Shown: in pieces, positions 1 through 13,553 of the stretch
Layout: each line of letters starts with the position of its first letter
How positions within the stretch are numbered: the stretch's first letter is position 1
Notes under the pieces: generated by a model
What the model saw: only the letters and a program-made list of their open reading frames with translations
The model's database searches: none
Told to the model about the DNA's origin: nothing
Assembly (NCBI RefSeq): GCF_954871325.1
Contig: NC_088779.1
Span: 6,388,846 to 6,452,845 of the forward strand
Source: Gordionus sp. m RMFG-2023
Taxonomy: Eukaryota > Nematomorpha > Gordioida > Chordodea > Parachordodidae
Reading direction: 5' to 3'
DNA length: 64,000 bases
Position numbers and translations under genes: made by a program

Positions 1-2063
1 ATTTATTCAGACCTATACTTAGAGATACTTATTATATAAATATAATAGATTTGCTGAGTAGCCAGGTTTTAACAACTCTAAATATCGGTCATAATATGCC
101 TTTACCTACTAAGAAACAATAATCCGCCAGTCTTATAACTTTCCAATCCAAAAGGATAATGTTTCAAGAAGGAAAAAAAAATCCACCAATTTATAAATTT
201 TTTAAACTCGAATCTATTATCAAACAAATATTTTTTTTTAAAAATTGTACTGTAAATAAATGGACCTAAACTTACAAAAAAAAAGAAAGATATAAATATA
301 ATATATAATAAATATGATATGAAATTATAATTATTTTATTACACACATTTTATTCCTAAAACTTTTCAAGTTGTGTGCGTTTGTAGTATATATATATTTT
401 TTTTTTAAAAAGGGAAAGAAAGAGAAGAATCATACATACCCCATTTGGTTTTTCCCTCTATTTTCAATCTTAAATTTTAAACTTTTCCATTTATAAAACA
501 ACCAATAATTATTTTTTTTATTAAAATAGGCTCCAGTACGTCTGGGATAATAAAAAAAATAAATAAAAATAAAGCTTTATTTTGCTTTGCTATTCGAGAA
601 GAGAAATGGAATTGGATAATTGATTTAAAATGTTATTATTATTATTATTATTATTATAAATATTAAATATAATGTGTAATAAAAACAAAACTCTTGTTAT
701 TATTCTCTTTCCTTTCCTTTTCTTTCCTATCTTCATTTTACAATAAAAGCAAATTAATAGCTTACTTTAGTATCTGTAATATAGTATAGCTAGAGATAGA
801 TAGAAGGCATTATTTTTTTGGTCTATTTGGTATTTATTATTATTATATATTTAATTTTTTTTACTAGTTTTTTTTTCTCAATTCCTCGATTTTTGAATTT
901 TTTTTTTTTCCACTAGAAGAAATATCAAAAAAAAATGGTAACAGCAGATGTGAAGAGGGAAAAAATATAATAAAATTTTTTATTAGTTTCGTAAGAAAAA
1001 AAATACTTAGTAGAATTGTTCACTTCTCGGCAAATTCAATTTTTTTTTTCGGTCCGAGTTTGGCCTAGCCTAAAATATTTAGAATTTTCATTAGGCCGGC
1101 CTTCGGGGTCGGTCTTTTCCATCCTCGATGATCTCAAAAAAAAAATTGATGTTTAATGTCTCAAATCTGTGCAAACATTTTCATGATTTATCAATTTATG
1201 CCCAGATTTGTTACCATTTTATAAAATATAATATTAAATCGTACTTACTCTACCATGTTTTAAGGAAAGATGATATCCTATATTGTAAAAAATTTTTTTG
1301 CAGAAATAGAAAACTCATTAGGCACGTGAACTGTAAATTTTTATCTTATTTTGTAAAATATTTCACGAAGTCGGGGTATGTTATTGCCTTATTTTAGTTA
1401 AGCAATGTCTAAGGGCGGCATAAAAAAGTTTTTAAAAAAAAGGTGGGAGATTAAATTCAGTTTTCCGTTTTATTTGGATTTTACAATATGGAGACAAGAA
1501 TGACACGATATGGAATACGCTCCAGCATAGGCGCATCCGTTATCGTGCTTTTCAACAGCTAAAATTTTTTGCACTAAGGCCGACAGACATTTTAGTCACG
1601 TCACCGAAAATCTTTACAAGCTACGGACATTAAACGCGGAATTTTATGTATATCTAGCTCTTCGGTTCGATACGTAGTAATTTTTTTATTAAAAGAAGGA
1701 TTGTGCTGCTAATCCAGTTCCTCGGCGTATTTCCTGATAATAGGGGGGGGGGGAGGAGCTTTAGCCAATAATGTGTTAGCCAATGAGATGACTATAAAAT
1801 TTAAATTTTTGAATTAATTGCGGTGATAGAATTATAATTGAATATTAATATTTCTGGAAAGTTGAAGACACAAATTTGCCTAATTATTAGCAAAACATTT
1901 TCAAAACGGTCCAGCCCTGCCAGCAAAAACTTTTGTGAGATTCGTTCGGTCCCCGCCACAACCTTTACAAAGACATAAAGTGAGACAGGATGGAAAAATA
2001 TTTATAATTGGAATTAATAGAACCATATTTATGCATTCGCATAAAAAAAAAATATTCGTAAAG

Positions 2064-2302
<239 letters not shown>

Positions 2303-3465
2303 AACATATCATATTAAATATAGGAGCAATTTTGTATTGGATTCATTTTCAGTAAATCACAAATGAATATAGAACATAGAATAAAATAAGAAGCATTTTG
2401 TAATTTTATTTTTTTTAACAATAGGCTTAAAAAATATGAAGAATTTTGTATGTTCAGTTAGTAGAGGTTAATTTTTTTTTTACCATTGTGATGCGTGGAG
2501 ACACTAAGTCTACTATAATAAGTTTATTTTAATATACTTTTTTTTACGGAAAAAAATAATATAAAAAAAACCATTATAAACTTCTGTGTCCACTCACAAC
2601 AAACAACATAAAAAAAAATTAACTATTTAATTTCCGGAAACTTTTCCACAATGATTTTTAAATTTATTAAAAAGAAATTCTCATAAAAATCAAACCAATC
2701 AAAAGGGAAATAATTATTGATTGATCCCCCCCCCTCCCCAAATCGATAATCAATTGCTTTCTTATCTTCATTTTGCTTTATGTATATAACTAATTTGTTT
2801 TAAAGAATCAAAAAAATGAGTTAATTAATTAAAAACACGAGTTATAAATTCATCAAAATTTGTTCAAAAAATAAAATAAAATATATATAATGGAATGGAA
2901 TGGGTTAAACTAATACTAATAAAAAAAAGTGAGCTTATATTTTTGTATCGATTAAAAAGTGATTTGTAAATTTCGAAAATTAAAATCAAAAGTGAATTAA
3001 TATTTGTATAATGCATAATCTAAAATGAATAGTTAATAATATTAAAATTTAATTATGCATATTAAAGTTTATTTTATCGTTAAAATTAAATCTAGTTAAT
3101 TTTGAATAAAATGAATACTTAATTATATTATTAATATAATTTTAATAGGTGTTAATTATTGAAAAAAAAGTTAATAATTTTTTTGAACATTTGCTAAATT
3201 TATTTGGGATTAAAGAAGAGGGAAGTGTTTAAGTACTTCTAATAAGGTGGCTCGAAATTTAAGTAGTTGTAACTTATATAAAAAAATGGCTCAGCCTATC
3301 CCACATATATTTTTTTTGTTCTCCCTTAATCGAAATTTGATATATCTATTTCGTTTTTTTAAAATTCTCCCGCCAAATCCATAGACGCAATTTAGGTTCA
3401 GGGATATAAACCATAACCTGAATCTTGAAACTATATTTTAAAGTGTTCCTAAGATTATTCTCATT

Positions 3466-3572
3466 CATAGACGTATCCAAAATTTTCCTATGGTGGGGGG
3501 GGGGGAAGCGCTATTAGGTGGGGTTTTCTGACATAAATTTTTTTAGAGGTCTTTTTAGGCTCACTTTATAAA
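3466..3572. repeat. G-run dispersed repeat, copy 1
   Basis: Begins CATAGACGTATCC, contains an 11-base G run, then a segment reading GTGGGGTTTTCTGACATAAA followed by a GCTCACTTTATA-like end. The same order of motifs occurs at 17,492-17,598 with a different G-run length, so the two are diverged copies of one repeat. Family unknown. Confidence 0.5.
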
Positions 3573-4494
3573 CGTTAGCTATTATTTTTATAAAAAAACA
3601 ATTTTGGGTTTATTGGTTTTTTTTAAAATAAAAATTTAGAATTATAAGTCTTCATTTTTAAAATTATGCTAGGTTCCACACCTGTCATTCATTGTCTATG
3701 GTAGACCTCAGTGAAAGACATTTAGTCGATTTTATAAAAAACAGGGAAATCAAGATTTAAATAAAAGAGGCCTTTATGCTATATTTTGGCGAAATCTTGT
3801 GTGATAGATAATATATATTTAGCTCAAGTCATACCACATAAGAAATCTGAAATTTTATTATTAGTTTTTTTTTAAAATTTTTTTATTAAATATTTTGATA
3901 TTAAATGACCTTTTATTATCTTAAATACTCTAATATTTCATTCACAGTCAGAGTGGTTTAAATTGTTTTTCGCTATCCTTCCCCCCTAAAAAATTGGCTA
4001 GTGATGGGGCTCTTTCTCCTTAGACCCAGAAGTTAATTTATTTTCGTTAAAAATAATATATCTTGATTCGGCCGCCGCTGTAGTGTTTGTAATTAGAAAT
4101 TTGAAAGGGGTTTATGCTTTATTTTATTTAACAAAGTAGGTACATTATATTGTTTTATAACATTTTTTTCTAAATACTGATAATATTTTATTCTTATTAT
4201 TAGTTTTATAAAGTTTTGATTTCTGCTTCTTCCTTTGTAGCGGAGTTACTTTATTTCTTATTATAAAAGTAAATATACTAACAGGATGGCTTATCTTTTG
4301 TATTTTTGTGTTATTGGGAGTAAATTATATATCAAAAATTGGCATCCAATAGGAAAAGGGAAGATTTAGAAATTTGTTTATTTGACTATCAGGAAATAAT
4401 TTTCCCTTTTAATAAAACAAATTGTGCATGTTTATTGATAAATGTTTGTTCAATTTATTTATAAAATAAAAAATTAATCGAATACTTCATGTAA

Positions 4495-4659
4495 CCAGGT
4501 TCGGAAATCTTGGGTGAGGATAGACCCAGAAATAAAGTCCTATGCCTATATATAGACACATACAAGATTAAATAATTATATTATATTTTATTAAATTAAA
4601 TTGTTTTAACCATTGTATAATGACGTCATCCTCACTACCCAAAATTTCTGAACCAGAGG
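4495..4659. mobile_element. MITE-like inverted-repeat element
   Basis: The left end reads CCAGGTTCGGAAATC then TTGGGTGAGGATAG. The right end, read as reverse complement, is CCTCTGGTTCAGAAATTTTG then GGTAGTGAGGATGACG. The arms are about 30 bases with few mismatches around a short AT-rich core without coding capacity. No clear target duplication was found, so the superfamily is not assigned. Confidence 0.55.
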
Positions 4660-6964
4660 ATTGTGGTTGGTTAGTATTATTATGAAACTTATACATTTGA
4701 ATACTTTTTTATACTATATATATAGTCAGCCGCGAAAATAGATTTTGTACGGTTATAATTGAATTTGAATACAATAAAATTAAAGAAGTTAAAATGTTGA
4801 ATATTTTAATGAGGGAGAAATTTTAAAATTTCGGGAGATTTCGAATTGCGGGAGTTTTTCAAGAGAGAGATCGCTAAGTGTTGACTAAAAAAACTGAGAC
4901 CTGGCAGCCCCGAACTTTCTGCCCATGTTAAATTATATCTAATATTTCTGCCAATTTTAAGTCTCTTGTATCCCTTCTCTATGGCTATATCTTCAACAAC
5001 CATTCTATAAATCAATTGATATTTGTGTATTTATAATTGGATCATATCATAAATAACGAATATTTTGTGAATTTAACTATATTATTTATAGATTTAGTAT
5101 TTTAGTTTACCAGCTTTTAAAATACAGAAGAAATCTTATAATTTGTTTTCAAATGGTATGATTGATATTCAAAATATACGTATATCAAAATTTTAATGTC
5201 CGGGTTAGCCTATTAGCATTTAACCAAAAATAGGAGATTTGCGAGGCCTTACCTGATTTATTATGTGTAAATTTACCGGCTCAGCCAAAAAATTGTTATC
5301 TGAACTTAGTTCAGGGAACATGTTATGTACTCAAATGGTTTTTAAAAAAAAAAATAATTATGGCGCCAATATGGCGCCATTATGCCTATTACGGTAGATT
5401 TTAAAACAAACTTGGTATAAATATATTCTGATTATGTATTTCAGGGTTAACTCACCCCAAAGAAGAAGTTAAGTTCCAGATTTTTTTTTATGTGTGAAGA
5501 GGGGAGGGTGGGGTGGGTATGGATGGATGGGTTGTAATTAATATATGTTAATTAATTTATTTTACTATTCCGTAGTGTATATAACTCATCTTACATGATC
5601 AGCATAGCAACAGGTCTTCGGGTCTGACGACAGTTTCCCCGCGTGTTTAGGAACACATAAATACTATAAGCGACTTTTTTTAAAGAAAACAAATATGTGG
5701 TTCTAAAGATAGAAACTTATTGGAAATCTAGCTTATATCTCCTAAATTTTTATAGTAATATTGAAAATAATATTAATAGAGGGTATAGAATTGTATTTAA
5801 ATTGTGTTTTTTTATAAAAAAAATTGTTATAAATGGGGGAAAATTTTAGAGATTAAAAAAAAAGAACTCAATTGAAATGTAAGTATTAGCTTCCCTAGCA
5901 TCTATTTGTAGAAATTTTCTAGGAGATATAAATAAGATTCCTAATTTCTGCGATTTAGGAATGACAAAAAACCTTCCTTGTCAAGATTAAAATTATTATT
6001 TTCAATATTCTAATTATGGCAAATTTAAATAACTAATATTAATAATTCTACATAAATAAGAAATGAATTATATGATTATACTAAAAAACATAAATTAAAA
6101 ACTCAAGAGACAATTTTTTTTTTAGCATTTCTGCCACTATATACAAACCAACCAAACTCTATCTATCTATCTCACTCAAAAATAACTAATACACATATAC
6201 ACACATTATATACCTTATACATAATTATAAAACATTATATTTTTTTAAATATTAAATATACCAGATTTTATTTAAAAAAAATTTTTTTTTTTGATATATT
6301 AAGATGTGTTGTATGTGTGTGGGGTAAAGCAGAGAAAAGATGTGGAATGAAGATATGAATAAAAAAAATAAATAGATAAAAATTTTAATTTTAATACAAA
6401 ACAAAACAGCGAATGTTTTTAGTTAGACTTTCCGGAGCCAACCAACTTATTTCATTTTTTTTTAAAAATATGCATTTATATATTAATATTATTATTTTTA
6501 ATATAATTTAATGTGCTTAAAAGTAGTTTATATTATTTAAAATAATAAAATATATATAATAGTAAATTAATAAAATGGCGCAATTTAATGTGCCATTTTT
6601 TTATGAAATTGTTTAGGTTAGTCGGGTTTCTCGAACCGGGGTAATAAGGTTCCTCAATTATTTATTATATATTATTATAAATGAAAACAAAATGAATAAT
6701 AATATTTTAAATATTTTTTACCCAAGTATAATTTTATAAAAATTGAGGTGATAGACGATATGGCGCCATATTTTCATAAATTTATATTCACTATATATTT
6801 TATTTATGCGTAAAAAAAATATAATAATATTATTATTATGTATAACGAAAAAAGGTGACCAACTCCTTTTCTTGATCAGGTTAGGTCTCTTCCCCTACTA
6901 AAATCGTATAAAAATATTTATCAAATGTTTAACATTCGATCACCAATATCTGCTTAATAGATTT

Positions 6965-6998
6965 GAGCCCTGCAAGGCCAGTCTGTCAACCAGGGCTC
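6965..6998. repeat. Short hairpin GAGCCCTG/CAGGGCTC
   Basis: Perfect 8-base arms GAGCCCTG and CAGGGCTC separated by 18 bases. The same GAGCCCTG word forms the ends of the hAT-like element at 31,272-31,477, so this may be a collapsed relative. Confidence 0.45.
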
Positions 6999-8234
6999 TC
7001 TAAGCCCATTGAGCCGATCCCGGAGATTACCCTCTGAACTCAATAAAAGAGGGAAATTACAACTTCTCTAAATAATTTGATAGCAAAATCACATTTAATA
7101 GAAATATAAAAGCCAGGATTTATCCAAGGAGGGGGGGGGGTTATGAATTTTTTTTGGATACCCTTATTTTCAAGGCCTTTTGCCGGATACCACCTGATAA
7201 AAATTTTGATTAAATATCTTTGAATTTCTTATGGTTTATTTTTTATTTAGATTTATTAAAATATGTAATACTTGTCAAAAATGGCTGAACAATTGGAAGT
7301 ACTCTTTCTAAAATCTGTGCTAACATTTTCTGCATTAGGACTTTAATCAGCATAGTAGCCAGTGTAAAGGGAGAGAAATATTAACCGCCATTAACCTTAC
7401 GATCAAAAAGTAACTGAAAAACAATTTGAAATAATTTTTCAATGTTTAGTGCTTAATCGTACCGTTTGGTATATAAAGAAAATAAGGTAAGAAATGGCAT
7501 CATGGTAGAACGGAGGATAAAGTATTTAGTTTCTGCTAATATTTATAGTTTAGTGCTAAATCTTTGAATAGTTTTGTCAACCACAAAAAAATCCTCGAAT
7601 TATATGCCAAATTTAGAACAAACGTGACCAAACTTTTGAAAGCATTATCTCTGACTTACTTAATATATTTTTAATTTAACCAACATGATTATGTATAGAG
7701 TGTAAATGGAAAATGCACTATTGCCATAATAATAAGAAAAATTGGCTAAGATTGCCATAACACCAAAACTAAAATTATAGAAGCACTGAATATCTACACG
7801 CGTTTTTAGAACGTCTAATTAGTAGCACTTATTTATCAATCAGTTTTTCCAGTATAAATGAACACAAATCGGTTATAAGCTGACTCTTAATTAGAGGGTT
7901 TAAATCGCCAATCAAAAACTAATTCCCCTAAACAAAAGCGTTTCCTTTTCTCTAATTCAAATTATTTTCGAATATTATGATTTAACTAATATTAACTATT
8001 GTTTGTTCTTTAAATTAAAATTTGAGAAGAAATAAAATATTAAAATTTCTTTTTGAATCGAATTTATATTTTCACTCTACGTATTATGATGAATATGATA
8101 TATGATGAAGGTTGCCAAACCTTTAAAAACATTTATCCTAAAGCTTAGGAAAATGTGTATAATGCCTAATTGCTAACATTTTAGTTTAATGCTTTCAATC
8201 CGTTTGATAGACAGTATAAATAAAAAGATATTTG

Positions 8235-8421
8235 GTGTTGTTAGACTGGCTAACTCAATATTTTGTCAGGAAAAATATTATGCAAGCCTTAAGATATTTT
8301 GCTCATAGGTTGCACAGAGGTTCGAACATCTATAACGAAATCTCGAGGCCCTAGACAATATTTTTCTAGCTAAAATATTGAGTTAGCCATTTTTAAAAAA
8401 ATCGACTCAAATCTAACAACA
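8235..8421. mobile_element. TA-flanked palindromic MITE (family A), copy 1
   Basis: Starts GTGTTGTTAGACTGGC and ends with the mirrored TCTAACAACAT. Internal words shared with the other family members include GGCTAACTCAATATTTT, AAATCTCGAGGC and AAAATATTGAGTTAGCC. It is shorter than the best copies because the outer hairpin is missing on the left. Its right end is caught up in a 124-bp tandem duplication. Confidence 0.75.
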
Positions 8422-8648
8422 TAAGGTATAGTGCAAAATAAGAAGAAAATCAAATTAAAATTGGTAAAAAATAAAAAATAACGAAATGTTTAAAAAAAAT
8501 TGTTATATCATCATTATAAAAAAAATTGACTCAAATCTAACAACATTAGGTATAGTGCAAAATAAGAAGAAAATCAAATTAAAATTGGTAAAAAATAAAA
8601 AATAACGAAATGTTTAAAAAAAATTGTTATTATCATTATAAAAAAATT
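8399..8648. repeat. 124-bp tandem duplication
   Basis: Two copies with a 124-base period, nearly identical, differing by a few single bases and a 3-base gap near the end. The first copy starts inside the right terminus of the family A element, so about 20 bases of element end were duplicated together with flanking DNA. Confidence 0.9.
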
Positions 8649-9098
8649 GACTTTTATGGTAATTTAAAACATGAGACTGGATGTCTATGGCTGTAAGCTT
8701 TGATGTTTTTTTTAATAGACTTGTGCCATCTTTGGGAAATATGATACCTCTATAAGACCCTCAAGCGTTAGGTTGGACGATTGTATAGTAAAATAATGTT
8801 AACATTAAAACGCTTATACACTTGGAAATATAGAAGGTGTAATATGGATCCTGTACAAATTATCGCGTCTTTGAAAAGCGTCCAGTTTTTCAATTTTTCT
8901 TTTTTAAAATATGATTTATAACCATTTTTCTCTTTTAAATGTGAAAATTTTTATTAAAAAAAAAATCTTTATTCGTAAATTTTAGGATTTTTTTTATCAC
9001 GCGTTTTCTTAAATTAAAAGAAATAAATTTTATAGAAATAAGTAAATTAAGGGGAGGTTTTTTTTTTATGATTTTAAAAAGGAATTAAAGTAATTACT

Positions 9099-9115
9099 TT
9101 TGAAAGAAAGAAGGA

Positions 9116-9184
<69 letters not shown>

Positions 9185-9187
9185 AAA
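9099..9187. repeat. (GAAA)n microsatellite
   Basis: About 85 bases of GAAA units with one GAGAA interruption. An open frame starting at 9,100 is Lys/Glu repeat running into unrelated DNA and is not a gene. Confidence 0.95.
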
Positions 9188-9377
9188 AATTAAAAATAAA
9201 TATATTTAAAAGCCCTGAAATTTTTTTTTTTAAAAAAAATGAAGCCGGTCCGGACCGGTCCCTAAAATTTAAAACCCGAGCCGAGCCAGGCCGGGCCGTT
9301 CAAATGGTACCTAGGCAGATCTCTGATAAATATAAAAGTAGTAATCATGTGTACATAAAATTTTGCCTGCTCAATGT

Positions 9378-9600
9378 CCTAGTTCGATTTATTTTTGACT
9401 TATTTCTGTTTAGCGACTAAACAGCTTCTAAACTAAGATACCGCCCAATTTCGGTTTGTGTTAAGTGATTGATGGAATTGCTATTTTTTTTTTCTTCTTC
9501 TCGTATTCATTCTTTTTTTTTTAACTGTTTTTTTTTGTTTTTTTTCCTCCTACTTTTTAGGCTGCTTAGTCGAATAGCCAGCTGTTTTAGTAATAAATCG
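9378..9600. repeat. Dispersed repeat with conserved hairpin, copy 1
   Basis: Shares order and words with 59,656-59,860: GTCC, a GTTCGATT/GGTTGGAC-like word, GACTTATTT, a hairpin (here CTGTTTAGCGACTAAACAG at 9,406-9,424), TAAAC, TTTCGG, TTAAGTG, a T-rich stretch, then TAATAA and TCG. The GTTCGATT word resembles a pol III B box, so a tRNA-derived SINE is possible, but no A box was recognised. Confidence 0.5.
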
Positions 9601-10619
9601 TGTATATTCGGTAAATTTAATTCATAACATTAAAATAGAGAATAAAATTTTAAGCTTGAGATTTCTTCCCTGTTTTTAAAATAAAAATTATCGCCCGACA
9701 TAGGACATTTAGCCGATTTTAAATCAAGATGTTAGTCAAAATAATATTACTACAAGCCTCGAGATTCGTTAGATGTCTTAACCTTTGTGTCATTGGGTTG
9801 GTCGTTTTTAAAAATCGAGCCATTTTAAAAGACTAACCTCAAGTTTAGAAAATAAATATATAATTATACTTGACGTGAGAGGTGCCACTGGATTCTGTAT
9901 TTATAGTGAATTAGATTTTTTTTTAAAAAATGAGATAAATTTAAATAGGTCTTATTGTTTTATAATTGATAAACATTTTGCTAACTTTAAAGTGGAAGGG
10001 GGGGGGGTGGAGTTGGAGGGTGGGGGGTTTAAAATATAAAAAATAAAATGGAGGTACTAATTTATATTTTTAAAGGATGTTAAGCACCAATTTACCCGTC
10101 CTATCTCATGCAAATTTTTTATAAAGTAAAAACTATATATCAATAAACGGATATTATCATATTCGTAATTTAAATAAATCAATTTGTTAGTCTTGTGTTT
10201 TCGTTTTCGTAAAATATGAAAATGTTGTAATATTGATACCTTCTAGTCTACAACGAAATATATAACAATATATATTATATATAATATAAATAGTATAAGT
10301 AAAATAATGGAAATAAGGGAGATCATGGGGAAAGCGGTTGGAAGAGTAACAATATCTTATAGTTGGTCTTGAGATGATTTACATATAATTTCTTAAGTAG
10401 GCTGCTCATCCCACGGTTCTAGTTATATATATTTTGTCGAAAAATTGTTTTAAATTATACTCATAAATTAATAAAATCTCTTTCTAGTATTTTATTGCTT
10501 TTAGCTATTTACCCTAATAATTTAAAAATTTTGTACAATGTGCCATAAAGCCTTATATTAAATAAAATTTATAGTTTAGGTAGAAGTCAAGTTATAATGT
10601 TTTATACAAATATCATTTT

Positions 10620-11147
10620 GGGGTAAAACGGACATGGGTAAAATGGTTAAAATGTTACACCTGATAAAAAAAGATACATTTTGAGATATTAACATCTCCA
10701 TATAAAAAACAAATTATTTAGCAAAGAAGAAAATTAATATAAAGTTGATATTATTTATGCAATAAAAATTTTGAAAAAGTCTCAAAGGTGAAGAATAATT
10801 AAAATATAGGATGTGGCAGATAATGGGTATTCGTTTCAAGTGCGCTAATTTCTTTATATATATACCAGCACTTATTGAATTGAATAGTTTATAATTGAAA
10901 GTACAAAGGTTAAAATTGTGATATATTTGTTCAATAAAACAATAAAGTTGAGTTAAATTTTAGACCACTTTACCCTGGTGCTTAGCCATTCTACCCTGGG
11001 CTAAAATTTTTGCATTTCACCTAATTAATAATAACTCCTAAAGTATTGTAGGTAGCCACTACATTTTTTTTTATTGTTCTGTATTGCTTTTGTTAATTTA
11101 TTTTATGATAAAAATATGAAAATACTGACCGTTTTACCTTGGTTCCT
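10620..11147. mobile_element. GGTAAAACGG inverted-repeat element
   Basis: The left end begins GGGGTAAAACGGACATGG then GTAAAATGG. The right end contains ACCGTTTTACC (11,128-11,138), the mirror of GGTAAAACGG. A related subterminal block at about 10,963-10,998 repeats the TTTACCCTGG / TTCTACCCTGG words. No coding capacity is seen between. Limits are approximate. Confidence 0.5.
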
Positions 11148-11170
11148 TTATATTCTGAAATTCGGAATCG

Positions 11171-11450
11171 AGTTATGTGATTTTTTTTGTTTGCCATTTA
11201 GTAATAATATAATTATATGTTATATACTGTTAAGTTAACTATAGAAGTTTTTTCTGAAATTTCTGATTTTTTTTTTCTTTGTAATTTAGTAATAATATAA
11301 TTATATGTTATATACTGTTAAGTTAACTATAGAAGTTTTTTCTGAAATTTGTGATTTTTTTTTGTTTGTAATTTAGTAATTTAGTAATAATATAATTATT
11401 ATATGTTATATACTGTACTGTATAAGTTACCTATTGAAGCTTTTTAAGTT
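11171..11450. repeat. About 88-bp tandem repeat, three copies
   Basis: Three successive units share the words GTAATAATATAATTA, TATGTTATATACTGT and AAGTTA-CTAT-GAAG. The first two are nearly identical with an 88-base offset. The third is offset by about 95 bases because TTTAGTAA and a few other words are expanded. Confidence 0.9.
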
Positions 11451-11733
11451 TTCTCAAAAAACTAATGTAAATTACTATTAAGGGCTTTTACTATTTATCC
11501 CAATTTTTATTTATAAAAATCTATGTAATACTTTTTTTTTATCCACAAAGCATCTGCCACTTGGAGGGACTCATTATAAATTCGTCATTTGATTATATTG
11601 ATTTTATTTACAGAAACTAAACACAATTATATAATATGAGACTGTAATTACATCCAGTAATACAAAAAAAATTATAACACTGTTTCACATAGACGTAGCT
11701 AGAGTATTGCAAAGACAGGGATAGGGGAATGCA

Positions 11734-11839
11734 CCATGCATTCACAGTTGGCCCGGATTCCCGGCGAAATATACACTAATACACAATACCGAATATTTTG
11801 TATACTTCGCCCCAAATTCGTGCATACTATGAATGCAGG
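11734..11839. mobile_element. CCCTGCATTCA palindromic element, copy 1 (degraded)
   Basis: Ends are CATGCATTCACAG and ATGAATGCAGGA. The inner right arm GTATACTTCGCC..AATTCGTG matches the better copy at 25,436-25,553. A 72-codon open frame across it is accidental. Confidence 0.6.
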
Positions 11840-13553
11840 ATTAGATGATTTTCCCCGTAGATTTTATTCGAGGTCTTTGGGTCCATTTATTGCAGCCATA
11901 TGGCATTACATTATCCTTAAAATAATTTTGGTGGTTAACTATTTTTTTTATTAAAAATCTTGAGTTATAATCATTTTTTTGAAATATTTATTAACTTTTA
12001 CTTATTTTTATTTCAAATATATATGTTTATAGTGGATATATATTGTACACATGGGGGAGGGGTGGGGGGATGCAGGGAGAAATTTATATTAGTATAAAAT
12101 GACATTTACTAGGATAAATTTTCGAAGGAGTACTCCCCCCCCCCATCTTCCCCTCCCTCGCTATGCCTATGTTTTGGCATTTATTTATTTTACCCTTTTT
12201 ATTCTCTCCTGCGGCCAACTCTCCAATTTCTTTTTAAAACGAAATGAAATGAAGGAACGAAAACGAAAAATTAAAAAAGAAACGAAACAAATAAAAATTA
12301 CGAAAATATTTTAAATTACGTCAATCATCGAATTTTTTATTAAAACATGACATGGGAATAAAAATGATTCAATCCACTCACCAATCTCTCTTTTCTTTAT
12401 GTGCATTGTTTTTTTTTTCTCTATCTATTTTTGTTTTTTCATTTAAAAATATTTTATTATTTTAAAAAAATTAATTTTTAATTTATTTTATTTTTGAAAG
12501 ATAAGATAAATAGTTTTAATATTTTAATTTAATTACTATTTTTAAATTTAAATCGTTAATTTTACGATATTGATTATTGCCAAAACAATGTATCATTCCT
12601 TTGAAATTTCAACAAAGATTCAACACTTTCTCGTTTTTTATTAATTGGATATAAATCTTCTTATGAATTCGCTAATTATTTAAGATTTGATTCATTTCGG
12701 AAGATATTATTTTTCCCATAATTAAAAAAGGAAAAAATAAAAAAGGTATAATTATTATATAAATAATTTTTTTAGATTTTAATTTTAAAAATAATAGTAT
12801 CTTATATTATATTTTATCTGCCTAATCTTTATTTAAGTAGGAATGGTTTTTTTAAATATAATGATTATTTCCATTTTGAAGGATTTCGGGGCAGGTAAGA
12901 ACAGTTAATTTAAGATCCGTCAATCATGATTTTAAAGTTATGTTATAATTAACGGCTAATTTTATTTTGTTGGCCATTTTATCATTCCTTTTTTTTAAAA
13001 AACAAAAAATTATGGCAAATAAATGAAAAATTTTTTAAAAAAAATTGTGGGTGGTCAAGGAATTGGGATAGATGGCTTTCTAAAAAGAAAGTTTATTTGC
13101 ATTTTTTTTTAAACCCAACGCCTAAAAGTTTTTCTTAACCTTTATTTTTTGCCCCCCTCTATTCGATTTTATAGTAACGATTCCAAAATTGTCGGACTTG
13201 GACCAGCATTTCCTTAATTCAATCGAGCCGGATTTCGGTTTTAACATCGGGTTCGACCATATAAAATTTTGAAAATATTATTGGTTTTTTAATGATATGC
13301 TTCTATTTAATAAGAAAAACATTAAATATTTTTCTTTTTTATTTTCTAGAAGAAAAAATCTTAACTTTATTTTCACTTCTCAGTGTCCAATATTTATGAT
13401 CTTTGAATTTTTTCAGGATTGGACTTGGATCTTTGAGAAAAATAAGAATCTGACCAGATTGGTCGGAGAGTCCTATATTTTAAATGGGGTGAGATTCAAA
13501 ACATTTTGCATTATATTGACTTTTAATATTACTAAAAGCTAAATTAAAAGGCA

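Noticed and set aside
4806-5015. 69-codon minus-strand open frame with varied amino acids
   Set aside because: No recognisable domain, no supporting exon structure, and it lies in repeat-rich intergenic DNA.
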